Source of the DNA: Burkholderiaceae bacterium
GTDB lineage: Bacteria > Pseudomonadota > Gammaproteobacteria > Burkholderiales > Burkholderiaceae_E
Reading direction: 5' to 3'
NCBI GenBank assembly: GCA_024637395.1
Contig: JAGXFG010000001.1
Span: forward strand, 1-62,665
DNA length: 62,665 bases
Made by a program: the position numbers and the translations under genes
Shown here: positions 1 to 7,848 of the stretch, one piece after another
Layout of the letters: the number at the start of each line of letters is the position of its first letter
How positions within the stretch are numbered: the first letter of the stretch is position 1
Notes under the pieces: generated by a model
Told to the model about the DNA's origin: nothing
The model's input: the letters and a program-made list of their open reading frames with translations, nothing else
The model's database searches: none

Positions 1-1
1 C

Positions 2-1063
2 GTCTTCTCGCTGACCCTGGTGGCCGGACTGTCCGGGAATTCCCTCATCAAGGGCCTGATCGCCGCGCTGCTCGGCCTCACCGCCTCCTTCATCGGCATG
101 GCCCCGATCACCGCCTACGCGCGCTTCACCTTCGGCTTCTCGGAGCTCGATGCCGGCATCAGCCTGCTCCCGGCGCTGATCGGCCTGTTCGCGGTCTCCC
201 AGGTGCTCGAATATGCGGAAGAACGCAGCAGCGGCACTTCTCTCAAGGCCGCGAAGTACGCGATCAAGGGCTTCGGCTTCTCGCTGCGGGAGTTCGTCGG
301 CCAGACCGGCAACCTCTTTCGCTCGTCGCTGATCGGCACTGGCATCGGCATCCTGCCGGGGCTGGGTGCGGCGATCTGCAACGTCATCGCCTACGGGGTG
401 GCGAAGAAGCGCTCGCCCTATCCGGAGAAATTCGGCACCGGTATCATGGACGGCATCGTCGCGAGCGAATCGTCGAACAACGCGTCCACCGGCGGCGCGC
501 TGGTGCCCCTGATGACGCTGGGCATTCCGGGCGACAACACGACCGCCATCTTGCTGGCCGGATTCATGATCCACGGCATCACCCCGGGGCCGCTGCTGTT
601 TCAGACCAACGGGGTGCTCGTCTACGGCATCTTCACCGCGCTGGTGATTGCCAACCTCTTCATGATCGTCGCCCTCTTCGGGGGCATGAGGGTGTTCGTG
701 AAGATCCTGGCAGTGCCGCAGAACATCCTGCTGCCGGTCATCGTCGGGCTGTGCGTGATCGGTTCCTACGGCCTTAACAACCGCGTCTTCGACGTCTGGA
801 CGATGCTCGCCTTCGGGCTGATCGGCTTCGCGATGAAGAAGGCCGAACTGCCGACCACTCCGTTGCTGCTGGGTTTTATTCTCGGTCCGATCGTCGAGGT
901 CAATCTGCGCCGCGGCCTGATGAAGAGCCACGGCGACCTGACGCCCTTCCTGACCGAGCCCATCTCCGGGGTGATCCTCGCCCTGACCGTGATCGTGGTG
1001 CTCGTCACCGCCCGCCAGGAGTACCGCAAGTACCGGGCGGGCGGGGCCGCGACCAGGCCGTAG
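2..1063 (+). CDS. tctA: TctA-family tripartite tricarboxylate transporter permease, C-terminal part
   Basis: This is the large membrane subunit of a tripartite tricarboxylate transporter, which imports carboxylates with a periplasmic binding protein and a small TctB subunit. The frame is already open at base 2 and in the GTG near base 20 the protein reads AGLSGNSLIKG, which is internal to the family, so the 5' end lies outside the window. About 353 residues remain of a usual ~500. Visible features are many hydrophobic segments, the GIGILPGLGAAICN loop and the conserved TLGIPGDNTTAILLAGF segment. The substrate cannot be read from the sequence. The gene is convergent with the reductase that follows. 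Confidence 0.93.
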   Translation, partial: VFSLTLVAGLSGNSLIKGLIAALLGLTASFIGMAPITAYARFTFGFSELDAGISLLPALIGLFAVSQVLEYAEERSSGTSLKAAKYAIKGFGFSLREFVGQTGNLFRSSLIGTGIGILPGLGAAICNVIAYGVAKKRSPYPEKFGTGIMDGIVASESSNNASTGGALVPLMTLGIPGDNTTAILLAGFMIHGITPGPLLFQTNGVLVYGIFTALVIANLFMIVALFGGMRVFVKILAVPQNILLPVIVGLCVIGSYGLNNRVFDVWTMLAFGLIGFAMKKAELPTTPLLLGFILGPIVEVNLRRGLMKSHGDLTPFLTEPISGVILALTVIVVLVTARQEYRKYRAGGAATRP

Positions 1064-1094
1064 GGGGTGGCCCAGGGCGACGACCCAACCAGGT

Positions 1095-1985
1095 TCAGCC
1101 CTTCTGCCCGACCTCGAAGTTCGACATCATCTCGAGCGCGCGCACCATGCCGGAGTGATCCCAGGCCTTGCCACCGTGCGCCGTGCAGGCGTTGAACAGT
1201 TCCTGGCAGGTGGCGGTGTTGGGCAGCGCCACGCCGAGCGCGCGGCCGGCCGAGAGCGCGAGATTGAGATCCTTCTGGTGCAGTTCGATCCGAAAGCCCG
1301 GGTCGAAGGTGCGCTTGATCATTCGCTCGCCGTGCACCTCGAGAATTCGCGAGGAAGCGAAACCACCCATCAGGGCCTGGCGCACGCGCGCCGGGTCGGC
1401 ACCAGCCTTCGAGGCGAAGAGCAGCGCCTCGCCCACCGCCTCGATGGTCAGAGCGACGATGATCTGGTTGGCCACCTTGGCGGTCTGGCCGTCACCGGTG
1501 CCACCGACCAGGGTGATGTTCTTGCCCATCAGTTCGAAAAGCGGCTTGACCTTCTCGAAGACTTCGGGCTCGCCGCCGACCATGATGGTTAGCGACGCCG
1601 CCACCGCGCCGACCTGCCCGCCCGAGACCGGCGCGTCGAGGTATTCGCAGCCCAGCGCGCGAATCTTCTGCGCGAATTCCTTGGTCTCGATCGGCGAGAT
1701 CGAGCTCATGTCCACCACGATCTTGCCCTTGGACAGCCCCGCGGCAACGCCATCGGCGTCAAAGAGCGCGGCGGCCACGTGCGGCGTGTCGGGCACCATG
1801 ATGAAGATGATATCGGCGTGCTGCGCCACTTCCTTGCTCGACTTGCAGGCCTTGCCGCCGGCGGCGACGGTGGACGCGGGAATGCTGGGGATGCTGAACA
1901 GGTAAAGCTCGTGTCCACCCTTGATCAGGTGCTCGGCCATCGGGGTGCCCATGATGCCGAGTCCAACGAATCCAATCTTGCTCAT
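1095..1985 (-). CDS. garR: 2-hydroxy-3-oxopropionate (tartronate semialdehyde) reductase
   Basis: The 296-residue protein belongs to the beta-hydroxyacid dehydrogenase family and most resembles GarR/GlxR, which reduce tartronate semialdehyde to D-glycerate with NAD(P)H in the glyoxylate/glycerate route. The N-terminus carries the dinucleotide motif GFVGLGIMGTPM (residues 5-16). The substrate-binding segment DAPVSGGQVGA is near residues 117-127, and the catalytic lysine is K170 in GDGQTAKVANQ. Length is typical. The ATG start is supported by GGAGATGATCG-like purine-rich sequence just upstream on the minus strand. A 3-hydroxyisobutyrate dehydrogenase role is the main alternative, since the families share all motifs. 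Confidence 0.9.
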   Translation of the reverse strand: MSKIGFVGLGIMGTPMAEHLIKGGHELYLFSIPSIPASTVAAGGKACKSSKEVAQHADIIFIMVPDTPHVAAALFDADGVAAGLSKGKIVVDMSSISPIETKEFAQKIRALGCEYLDAPVSGGQVGAVAASLTIMVGGEPEVFEKVKPLFELMGKNITLVGGTGDGQTAKVANQIIVALTIEAVGEALLFASKAGADPARVRQALMGGFASSRILEVHGERMIKRTFDPGFRIELHQKDLNLALSAGRALGVALPNTATCQELFNACTAHGGKAWDHSGMVRALEMMSNFEVGQKG

Positions 1986-2151
1986 CGATCATCTCCTGGT
2001 AGTTCGCGCCCGCCGCGCTGCTGCAGCGACGGGAGCGAGAACGCCGGTGGGCTGGCGCGCCGCCCGGTCCGACAAACCGATAACAGTACCACCAGCGCCG
2101 GCGAGCGCGCTACTCGTTAACAGGTGATGGCGCGGAGGGGGAAAGGAGAGT

Positions 2152-2225
2152 TGGAGCGGGTGAAGGGAATCGAACCCTCGTATGCAGCTTGGGAAGCTGC
2201 CGTTCTACCATTGAACTACACCCGC
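2152..2225 (-). tRNA. glyU: tRNA-Gly, anticodon CCC, CCA end encoded
   Basis: Read on the minus strand, the 74-nt gene starts GCGGGTG and ends CACCCGCT followed by an encoded CCA. The 7-bp acceptor stem pairs fully. The D arm, the T arm (GAGGGTTCGATTCCCTT) and a 5-bp anticodon stem (GCAGC/GCTGC) closing the loop TTCCCAA are all present. The middle three bases CCC give a glycine tRNA reading GGG. It resembles E. coli glyU. Confidence 0.97.
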
Positions 2226-2265
2226 GACAGGCCCGTATTATAGAGGCAACGGGCGGCAAGTTCGT

Positions 2266-2613
2266 TCATGCGGCCAACGACTGGACCTTCTCGGCGAGCT
2301 GCGCACCCTGCTCGCGCTGGATCACCTCAATGTCGTATTGCGCCTGCAGATTGAGCCAGAACTGCGGATCGATGCCCAACGCCAGCCCCAAGCGCACCGC
2401 GGTATCGGCGCTGATCCCTCGCTCCCCGGAGCAAATCTCGTCGATGCGGCGCTGCTGCACGCCGATGGCCTTGGCCACCCGATAGCGCGTAATCCCCATC
2501 GGTTCGATGAAATCGGCGAGCAGCACGGCGCCCGGGTGCACCGGCGCCAGCTTGCGCCCCGTAGTGATGCCCTTGAAGGATTCGTTCTTCAAGCGCGTGC
2601 GTGCAATGCTCAT
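2266..2613 (-). CDS. higA: HigA-family antitoxin (XRE helix-turn-helix)
   Basis: The 115-residue protein has the HigA addiction-module layout: a proline-rich HPGAVLLADFIEP segment (residues ~26-38), then a helix-turn-helix around GITRYRVAKAIGVQQRRIDEI, and the HigA signature ISADTAVRLGLALGIDPQFWLNLQ. HigA neutralises the co-encoded HigB RNase and represses the operon. It lies 32 bp downstream of higB on the same strand, in the toxin-first order typical of higBA. The palindrome at 2953-2973 is its probable operator. Confidence 0.93.
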   Translation of the reverse strand: MSIARTRLKNESFKGITTGRKLAPVHPGAVLLADFIEPMGITRYRVAKAIGVQQRRIDEICSGERGISADTAVRLGLALGIDPQFWLNLQAQYDIEVIQREQGAQLAEKVQSLAA

Positions 2614-2645
2614 CTGGACACTCCAATTACTGCTCCGCTCGCGGG

Positions 2646-2927
2646 TCAGTGGTAGTCAATGATCTCCACATCGAGCGCGGAGCCGTCCTTCCAGCGGAAG
2701 CAGATGCGCCACTGCTCGTTGACGCGGATGCTCCATTGCCCCTTGCGATCGCCCTTCAGGAGTTCAAGTCGGTTGCCGGGTGGAACCCGAAGTGACTCGA
2801 TCGTAGGCGCCGCATCGATTATCTTCAGCTTGCGGCGCGCCGCGTCCTGAATCTCACGGGGCAATCCGCGCACCTCCAGACCCAGGAAGATCGCCGCTGT
2901 TCGCTTTCCGGCGAAGCTCTCGATCAT
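2646..2927 (-). CDS. higB: HigB-family ribosome-dependent mRNA interferase toxin
   Basis: The 93-residue RelE-superfamily toxin starts MIESFAGKRTAAIF, and carries the family core KLKIIDAAPTIESLRVPPGNRLE and the ending VEIIDYH, all diagnostic of HigB. An upstream in-frame ATG at 2945 would add six residues, but the family normally begins at MIxSF, so 2927 is chosen. There is no clear ribosome-binding site before this ATG, and the predicted -10 lies only about 7 bases upstream, so the transcript may be leaderless. HigB cleaves mRNA at the ribosome and is blocked by HigA. Confidence 0.92.
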   Translation of the reverse strand: MIESFAGKRTAAIFLGLEVRGLPREIQDAARRKLKIIDAAPTIESLRVPPGNRLELLKGDRKGQWSIRVNEQWRICFRWKDGSALDVEIIDYH

Positions 2928-2934
2928 GACGGAT

Positions 2935-2973
2935 AGTATCGCCAAGAGATATTAGTATTGTCAAGCAATACTA
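2935..2973 (-). promoter_or_regulatory. higBA promoter with overlapping palindromic operator
   Basis: On the plus strand TAGTATTG (2953-2960), spacer TCAAG, CAATACTA (2966-2973) form a perfect 8-bp inverted repeat. On the minus strand the repeat contains a perfect -35 TTGACA (2959-2964), followed after 18 bp by a -10-like GATACT (2935-2940). Overlap of the -35 with the palindrome fits autorepression by HigA; this is inference from position and symmetry. Confidence 0.65.
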
Positions 2974-3073
2974 TTGTTGTGCTTCAGGCGCGCCCATGAG
3001 GGTCGCTCCTCTTGAATGAGACAGACCCGTATCATATGTGCCACTTAACCGAGCGGAGCGCGGATTCCGGACT

Positions 3074-4180
3074 ATGGATACGGTCGATGCAATAGTCGTG
3101 GGCGCAGGCGTCGTAGGCCTGGCGGTGGCGCGCGAACTGGCGCTGCGCGGGCGCGAGGTCTGGGTCCTCGAGGCCGAGGACGCGATCGGCACCCAGACCA
3201 GCTCGCGCAACAGCGAGGTCATTCACGCCGGCCTGTACTACCAGGCCGGCTCTCACAAGGGCCGGTTGTGCGTGGCCGGCAAGGCGCTACTCTACGACTA
3301 TTGCGCGGCGCGCGGCATCGATCACCGGCGCTGCGGCAAGCTGATCGTGGCCACTACCGCGGCAGAGATCGCGCAACTCGAAGCGCTGATCGCACGCGCG
3401 GCGGCCATCGGGGTGACTGACCTCGTCCGGCTGGACGCCAACGAGGCGCAGGCGCTCGAGCCGGCGCTCTCCTGCGTCGCAGCGGTGCTCTCGCCCTCGA
3501 CCGGGATCGTCGACAGCCACGCCCTGATGACCGCGCTCCAGGGCGACCTCGAGAATGCCGGCGGGCTGGTGGCGTTGCGTGCCCCGCTGCTCTCGGCCCA
3601 CTGCGAGGACGGCGCCTTCCGGCTCCAGGTCGGCGGCGCCGACCCGATCGAACTGCGCACTCACCTGCTCATCAATTCGGCCGGCCTGGGAGCCGTCGCG
3701 CTGGCGCGCGCCATCGGCGGGCTCGATGCCGCGCTGATCCCGCCAGCCTACCTCGCCAAGGGCAACTACTACGCGCTCGCCAGCCGCGCGCCGTTCTCGC
3801 GGCTGATCTATCCGGTCCCCCAGGCCGCCGGCCTGGGCGTGCACCTAACGCTCGACCTCGCCGGCCAGGCGCGCTTCGGGCCCGACGTCGAATGGGTCGA
3901 GGCGATCGACTATCGGGTCGATCCGGCGCGCGCCGACGGCTTCTACGCCTCGATCCGCCAGTACTGGCCGGCGCTGCCCGAGCACTCGCTGGTGCCGGCC
4001 TACTCCGGGATCCGGCCCAAGATCCAGGCACCCGACGAGCCGGCACGCGACTTCCTGATCCTGGGCCCGGCAGCGCACGGCATTCCCGGGCTGGTGAACC
4101 TCTTCGGGATCGAATCACCGGGCCTGACCGCCTGTCTGGCGATCGGAATCGAGGTCGCAGATTTGATCACCGCTGCCTGA
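3074..4180 (+). CDS. FAD-dependent oxidoreductase, L-2-hydroxyglutarate oxidase-like
   Basis: The 368-residue DAO-superfamily flavoprotein begins with a Rossmann FAD motif ([20 protein letters not shown]) and an acidic residue at the end of the second strand. The segment [14 protein letters not shown], then GKLIVAT and the C-terminal GIRPKIQ and [15 protein letters not shown], are those of LhgO/YgaF-type L-2-hydroxyglutarate oxidases, which pass electrons to the quinone pool. Start at 3074 ([10 protein letters not shown]) is chosen over 3038 because it places the FAD motif near the N-terminus. It sits just before thiS, where glycine oxidase ThiO is often found, but the substrate-face motifs are not ThiO-like. 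Confidence 0.85.
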   Translation: MDTVDAIVVGAGVVGLAVARELALRGREVWVLEAEDAIGTQTSSRNSEVIHAGLYYQAGSHKGRLCVAGKALLYDYCAARGIDHRRCGKLIVATTAAEIAQLEALIARAAAIGVTDLVRLDANEAQALEPALSCVAAVLSPSTGIVDSHALMTALQGDLENAGGLVALRAPLLSAHCEDGAFRLQVGGADPIELRTHLLINSAGLGAVALARAIGGLDAALIPPAYLAKGNYYALASRAPFSRLIYPVPQAAGLGVHLTLDLAGQARFGPDVEWVEAIDYRVDPARADGFYASIRQYWPALPEHSLVPAYSGIRPKIQAPDEPARDFLILGPAAHGIPGLVNLFGIESPGLTACLAIGIEVADLITAA

Positions 4181-4185
4181 GACAG

Positions 4186-4204
4186 ACGCCCGCGCGCCGG
4201 GCGT
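4186..4204 (+). terminator. GC-rich hairpin after the oxidase gene
   Basis: ACGCCCG, loop CGCGC, CGGGCGT makes a perfect 7-bp stem starting six bases after the stop codon. No T tract follows directly, though TTTT appears 13 bases later, so it is only a possible terminator. It would separate the oxidase from the thi genes. Confidence 0.4.
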
Positions 4205-4243
4205 GCGAAAATCGCGTTTTAGGTTCGCTACCCGCCAACACCC

Positions 4244-4447
4244 ATGATCTTCGTCACCGTCAACGGCCAGCCCCGAGAAGTTCCCGATGGACTGACCATT
4301 GCCACCCTGGTCGACGAGCTCGGCTTCGCCGGCAAGCGCGTCGCAATCGAGCTCAATGGCCAGATCGTGCCTCGCTCACGGCACGCGCAAACCCTGGTTG
4401 CGCCAGCCGACACGATCGAGATCGTGGTCGCGGTTGGCGGCGGCTGA
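4244..4447 (+). CDS. thiS: ThiS sulfur-carrier protein for thiazole synthesis
   Basis: This small beta-grasp (ubiquitin-like) protein of 67 residues ends in the obligatory Gly-Gly (VAVGGG), whose C-terminus is adenylated and converted to thiocarboxylate to donate sulfur to ThiG. The N-terminus IFVTVNGQPREVPDG and the central VAIELNGQIVPRS are typical of ThiS. It is followed, after 51 bp, by an OsmC-family gene and then thiG. The thiamine-specific ThiF and ThiO or ThiH partners are not in this window. Confidence 0.95.
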   Translation: MIFVTVNGQPREVPDGLTIATLVDELGFAGKRVAIELNGQIVPRSRHAQTLVAPADTIEIVVAVGGG

Positions 4448-4498
4448 ACGGCACCGCTATCTGCAACGCGTCACACTCATTTTCGAGGAGAAAGCTCC

Positions 4499-4951
4499 GT
4501 GGAACATAAATTCGAAGGCACCTTGCGCTGGCTGGGAACACCCCTTAATCCGTCCGACAGCGCCAGTTACGAGCGCGTCACCGAAGTTCGCTTCGATACC
4601 GGGACCTACCACGCTTCCGCGGCAGCTTCCTACGGCGGTGACGATGCGCTACCCAACCCCGAGACGCTGATGATCGCCTCGCTGATGCAATGCCACTTCC
4701 TGACCTTCATGGCGATCGCCCACAAGCGCGGCTACGCGGTGCGCTCCTACGCCGATCGCGCGGAAGGGCTGCTCGGCGCGGGCGACGACAAGAAGATGCG
4801 GATGCTCTCGGTGCAGTTGCACCCCGAGGTGCAGTTCGTCGATCCGGCCCATGCCGAGCATCTGCCGATGCTGCACCAGCGCTCACACGCGAATTGTTTC
4901 ATGGCCAACTCGGTCAATTTTCCCGTGACCGTGGCCGGCGCCGCGCACTGA
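4499..4951 (+). CDS. OsmC/Ohr-family thiol peroxidase-like protein
   Basis: The 150-residue protein has the two cysteines of the OsmC fold: C65 in the helix [11 protein letters not shown] and C133 in [14 protein letters not shown], the positions that form the redox-active pair in OsmC/Ohr peroxidases. The start is GTG, supported by GAGGAG about 8 bases upstream. The expected role is reduction of organic hydroperoxides using dithiol reductants; the real substrate is unknown. It is inserted between thiS and thiG on the same strand, which are usually adjacent. Confidence 0.85.
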   Translation: MEHKFEGTLRWLGTPLNPSDSASYERVTEVRFDTGTYHASAAASYGGDDALPNPETLMIASLMQCHFLTFMAIAHKRGYAVRSYADRAEGLLGAGDDKKMRMLSVQLHPEVQFVDPAHAEHLPMLHQRSHANCFMANSVNFPVTVAGAAH

Positions 4952-4986
4952 CGCCAATCCCGGACAAACCTGCAAGGATCGCCATA

Positions 4987-5829
4987 ATGACTGCCCCGAC
5001 TGCCACTTCGGCCAGCGACGCCACCGGCGGCGGCGCAGAGAGCCTGCGCATCGGAGCGCGCAGCTTCGGCTCGCGCCTGCTGATCGGCACCGGCAAGTAC
5101 CGCGACTTTGCCCAGACCCGCGACGCGATCGTGGCGAGCGGCGCCGAGATCGTCACGGTGGCGATTCGGCGCACCAACATCGGCCAGAGCGCCGGCGAGC
5201 CGAACCTGCTCGACTACATCTCGCCCCAGCGCTTCACGCTGCTGCCCAATACCGCCGGCTGCTACAGCGCCGACGATGCGATCCGCACCCTGCGCCTGGC
5301 ACGCGAGCTGCTCGACGATCACACCCTGGTGAAACTTGAGGTGCTCGGCGATCCGCACAACCTCTACCCCAACATGCCCGAAACGCTCAAGGCGGCCGAG
5401 GTGCTGGTGGCCGAAGGTTTCGAGGTGATGGTCTACTGCAGCGACGACCCGATCCAGGCCCGAATGCTCGAGGAGATTGGCTGCGTGGCGGTGATGCCGC
5501 TGGCTTCGCTGATCGGCTCGGGAATGGGCATCCTCAACCCCTGGAACATCCAGCTGATCCTCGAGAAGGCCACCGTGCCGGTGATCGTCGACGCTGGCGT
5601 GGGCACCGCTTCGGACGCCGCGATCGCGATGGAACTGGGTTGCGCCGGGGTGCTGATGAACACCGCGGTGGCCGCGGCGCGCGACCCGGTCGCCATGGCC
5701 GGCGCCATGAAGAAGGCGGTCGAGGCCGGCCGCGAGGCCTTCCTGGCGGGGCGCATGCCGCGCAAGCTCTACGCCGCGGCGCCCTCCTCGCCGACCGGCG
5801 GGATGATCGCGCCGGGCAAAGCCGGCTAG
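4987..5829 (+). CDS. thiG: ThiG thiazole synthase
   Basis: ThiG condenses deoxyxylulose 5-phosphate, dehydroglycine and ThiS-thiocarboxylate into the thiamine thiazole. The 280-residue protein keeps RLLIGTGKY (31-38), the Schiff-base lysine K116 in [10 protein letters not shown], and the phosphate-binding glycine loops near [12 protein letters not shown] and [20 protein letters not shown]. Residues 1-18 are a low-complexity Ala/Thr/Gly extension. The start at 4987 is chosen because the frame remains open upstream through the osmC gene, where it is clearly not coding. It lies 35 bp after osmC and 3 bp before trmB. Confidence 0.96.
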   Translation: MTAPTATSASDATGGGAESLRIGARSFGSRLLIGTGKYRDFAQTRDAIVASGAEIVTVAIRRTNIGQSAGEPNLLDYISPQRFTLLPNTAGCYSADDAIRTLRLARELLDDHTLVKLEVLGDPHNLYPNMPETLKAAEVLVAEGFEVMVYCSDDPIQARMLEEIGCVAVMPLASLIGSGMGILNPWNIQLILEKATVPVIVDAGVGTASDAAIAMELGCAGVLMNTAVAAARDPVAMAGAMKKAVEAGREAFLAGRMPRKLYAAAPSSPTGGMIAPGKAG

Positions 5830-5832
5830 GAG

Positions 5833-6576
5833 ATGACCGACAGCGACGAGCAGTCGGCGACCGACGACGGCTCGGCCGGTTCCCCGCCGACGGACGACGG
5901 CAGCGCGCCCGCGCATCCCCACATCCGCAGCTTCGGCACCCGAAAGGCGCACCGCACTCCCGGCCAGCGCGAAGCCTGGGAGCGGTTGCTGCCGGTCTGG
6001 GGAGTGCCCTACGCGGCGCAGCTGCTCGAGCTGGTGCAGGTCTTCGGGCGCGTCGCGCCGACCGTACTCGAAATCGGCTGCGGGATGGGCGAAACCACGG
6101 CGGCAATCGCCGCCGCCAACCCGGAGCGCAACTTCCTCGGCGTCGAGGTCTACCCGGCCGGGGTGGGAGCGCTGCTCAAGCGCATCGAGGACCAGGGGCT
6201 GACCAACCTGCGCGTCATCGCCCATGACGCGGTCGAGGTGGTGCGCGACATGATCGCGCCCGACTCGCTCGCCGGCGTGCACATCTACTTCCCCGACCCC
6301 TGGCCCAAGGCACGCCACCACAAGCGCCGCCTGGTGCAGCCGGCCTTCATCGCCCTGCTGGCCTCGCGCATCGCCCCCGGCGGCACGCTGCACTGCGCCA
6401 CCGACTGGGAGCCGTATGCCGCGCAGATGCTCGAGGTGCTCACCGCCGAGCCGCTGCTCAGCAACACCGCTACGGGCTACGCGCCGCGCCCGGAGCTGCG
6501 GCCGCTGACAAAGTTCGAACGCCGCGGCCTGGGCCTCGGCCACGAGGTGCGCGACCTGGTGTTCGTGCGCCGCTGA
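5833..6576 (+). CDS. trmB: tRNA (guanine-N7-)-methyltransferase TrmB
   Basis: The 247-residue class I SAM-dependent enzyme makes m7G46 in tRNA. It shows the SAM motif [12 protein letters not shown] (near residue 78), the family motif [20 protein letters not shown] and a C-terminal [19 protein letters not shown], all TrmB signatures. The N-terminal ~35 residues are acidic and low complexity. It starts 3 bp after the thiG stop, with the ribosome-binding site inside the stop region (TAGGAG), so the two are translated together. Confidence 0.96.
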   Translation: MTDSDEQSATDDGSAGSPPTDDGSAPAHPHIRSFGTRKAHRTPGQREAWERLLPVWGVPYAAQLLELVQVFGRVAPTVLEIGCGMGETTAAIAAANPERNFLGVEVYPAGVGALLKRIEDQGLTNLRVIAHDAVEVVRDMIAPDSLAGVHIYFPDPWPKARHHKRRLVQPAFIALLASRIAPGGTLHCATDWEPYAAQMLEVLTAEPLLSNTATGYAPRPELRPLTKFERRGLGLGHEVRDLVFVRR

Positions 6577-6603
6577 GCGCGCTTCCCGGGCTAGTCTGCA
6601 AGG

Positions 6604-6618
6604 ACGACCTCCGGTCGT
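6604..6618 (+). terminator. Short hairpin after trmB
   Basis: ACGACC, loop TCC, GGTCGT, followed by TCT. The stem is only 6 bp with no real T run, so termination of the thi-trmB unit here is a weak suggestion. Confidence 0.25.
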
Positions 6619-6699
6619 TCTAAAGATCAGGTTTCCTCATTGCACCGCCACGGCACGCTCCACCAGTGCGGTACCGGCGCGTCAGCGTTCAGCAACTCC

Positions 6700-6737
6700 T
6701 TGCAACCTGTAACTATACGCTATACAGTATTCAGGTT
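6700..6737 (+). promoter_or_regulatory. Predicted promoter/operator before the lone higA-like gene
   Basis: A -35-like TTGCAA (6700-6705), 17-bp spacer and -10-like TACAGT (6723-6728) precede the gene. They are overlaid by a tandem CTATAC-G-CTATAC (6713-6725) and flanked by the inverted repeat AACCTG (6704-6709) and CAGGTT (6732-6737). Such repeats over a promoter are usual for autorepressing antitoxins. The assignment is by eye. Confidence 0.45.
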
Positions 6738-6777
6738 AGTCGACTATCGCGACTACCACTGAATGGGAGAAACAAGG

Positions 6778-7104
6778 ATGAGCCGCATGCACAACCCGCC
6801 GCACCCCGGCGCCACCCTGCGTGAGGACGTGCTGCCCGCGCTGGGCCTGAGCGTCACGGATGCGGCACGCGAACTCGGCGTTACGCGCGTCGCACTGTCG
6901 CGCGTACTCAACGGCCGCGCCGGGATCTCGCCGGAAATGGCGCTGCGACTCGAACGCTGGCTAGGTGTCGAGCATGGCGGTCGCGCCGACCTGTGGTTGC
7001 GCATGCAGTCTAACTACGACCTCTCGAGCGCCGAGAAACGCGCGAAGGCCGTGCTCAGGAAGATCAAGCCAATCGAGTCGGAGAGATTCGCGACGGCGGC
7101 TTGA
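6778..7104 (+). CDS. HigA-family antitoxin without a full toxin partner
   Basis: The 108-residue XRE-type protein has the HigA pattern: NPPHPGATLREDVLPALGLS, helix-turn-helix DAARELGVTRVALSRVLNGR, then ISPEMALRLERWLG and LWLRMQSNYDL. ATG at 6778 is preferred over 6763 because HigA proteins begin shortly before HPG and AACAAGG precedes it. A toxin gene would be expected immediately upstream, but the 200 bp back to trmB hold no intact ORF; only a short in-frame tail reading VDYRDYH then stop (6739-6762) recalls a HigB end. It differs clearly in sequence from the higA at 2266. Confidence 0.85.
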   Translation: MSRMHNPPHPGATLREDVLPALGLSVTDAARELGVTRVALSRVLNGRAGISPEMALRLERWLGVEHGGRADLWLRMQSNYDLSSAEKRAKAVLRKIKPIESERFATAA

Positions 7105-7118
7105 CTGGTGGGGCCGAC

Positions 7119-7274
7119 ATGCGCACAACCGAGCAATTCAGTATCACCGGGTCGAACGAAATGGCAGGGTTGGTGAAATCCATGGTTGCCACGGGCGCCT
7201 ATGCCAGCGAAAGTGAAGTATTCCGCGATGGCCGGCAAGGGAAAATGAAGCCTCGCGGAGGTAGCGGCGATTAG
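7119..7274 (+). pseudogene. Truncated ParD-like antitoxin
   Basis: The 51-residue frame starts MRTTEQFSITGSNEMAGLVK and continues through GAYASESEVFRDG, which is the ParD ribbon-helix-helix domain. After residue ~37 the sequence (RQGKMKPRGG) no longer resembles ParD, whose C-terminal toxin-binding helix is missing. It begins 14 bp after the HigA-like stop and its end overlaps the 3' end of the oppositely oriented parE, suggesting that a rearrangement removed the 3' half. It may still bind DNA. Confidence 0.7.
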
Positions 7275-7567
7275 CGGTCTTGCCAGTAGCCAGGGCGCCG
7301 GCGCTGGTGCGCGACGGCAAACACCGTGACTGTCTTCCCGGCCACCTCGTAGAACACCGTGAACGGGAAGTGCCGCAAGACCAACCTCCTGATGGAATCA
7401 TCATCGGGGGGCCACATCCCCGGCTTCTTCGCCAAGCTGTCGATCGCGCCGGTAAGTTCTTCGCGAAAGGCGTCTGCCGCCAGCGCGCTACGTTCAAAGT
7501 ACCAGCGGAAAGCTTCACTCGCCTCTTCCTCCGCGGCTGGGAGGAGGACAACCGTGAACGTGCTCAA
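7271..7567 (-). CDS. ParE/RelE-superfamily toxin
   Basis: About 98 residues with the ParE pattern: a first strand FTVVLLPAAEEE, helices around EAFRWYFERSALAADAFREELTGAID, and the ending RRLVLRHFPFTVFYEV...TVTVFAVAHQRRRPGYW. ParE toxins inhibit DNA gyrase, although some family members are RNases. An ATG at 7600 is in frame but overlaps the antitoxin by 37 bp. A TTG at 7567 that overlaps the antitoxin stop as TTGA puts the first strand at the N-terminus and is preferred. It is the second gene of an antitoxin-toxin pair. Confidence 0.85.
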   Translation of the reverse strand: MSTFTVVLLPAAEEEASEAFRWYFERSALAADAFREELTGAIDSLAKKPGMWPPDDDSIRRLVLRHFPFTVFYEVAGKTVTVFAVAHQRRRPGYWQDR

Positions 7568-7788
7568 AGGGAATTGAGGCGAGCCTTGGCTTCGGCCCAA
7601 GATACGGTACTGACTATCCCGGCGCGCAGGTCAGCGCGACGCCGCATGATTTCGGACCGCCATACTTCCGTCAGACTGGGATCATCCGCACCCTCGAGGC
7701 TATCGATGAGTGCCACGACCAACGCCGAGCGCTCCTCGGTTGGCAAACCCAAGGCCTCGTCCAGCAAATGGTCAACGCGCGCGTTCAT
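7564..7788 (-). CDS. Addiction-module component antitoxin
   Basis: The 74-residue protein reads as the small antitoxin family paired with RelE/ParE toxins (addiction module component, TIGR02574 type): LDEALGLPTEERSALVVALIDSLE, then a C-terminal helix ending WAEAKARLNSL. It has no DNA-binding motif that can be recognised. Its stop overlaps the start proposed for the toxin. It is unrelated to the truncated ParD on the other side of the toxin. Confidence 0.87.
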   Translation of the reverse strand: MNARVDHLLDEALGLPTEERSALVVALIDSLEGADDPSLTEVWRSEIMRRRADLRAGIVSTVSWAEAKARLNSL

Positions 7789-7848
7789 GTGCCCAGTCTA
7801 GCACCCGTAGCCCCGTCTTCGAGACCGGCAGACGCCTGATCCATTCGC

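Noticed and set aside
3038-3073. Upstream ATG extending the LhgO-like oxidase by 12 residues.
   Set aside because: The extra residues are not family-like and move the FAD motif away from the N-terminus.
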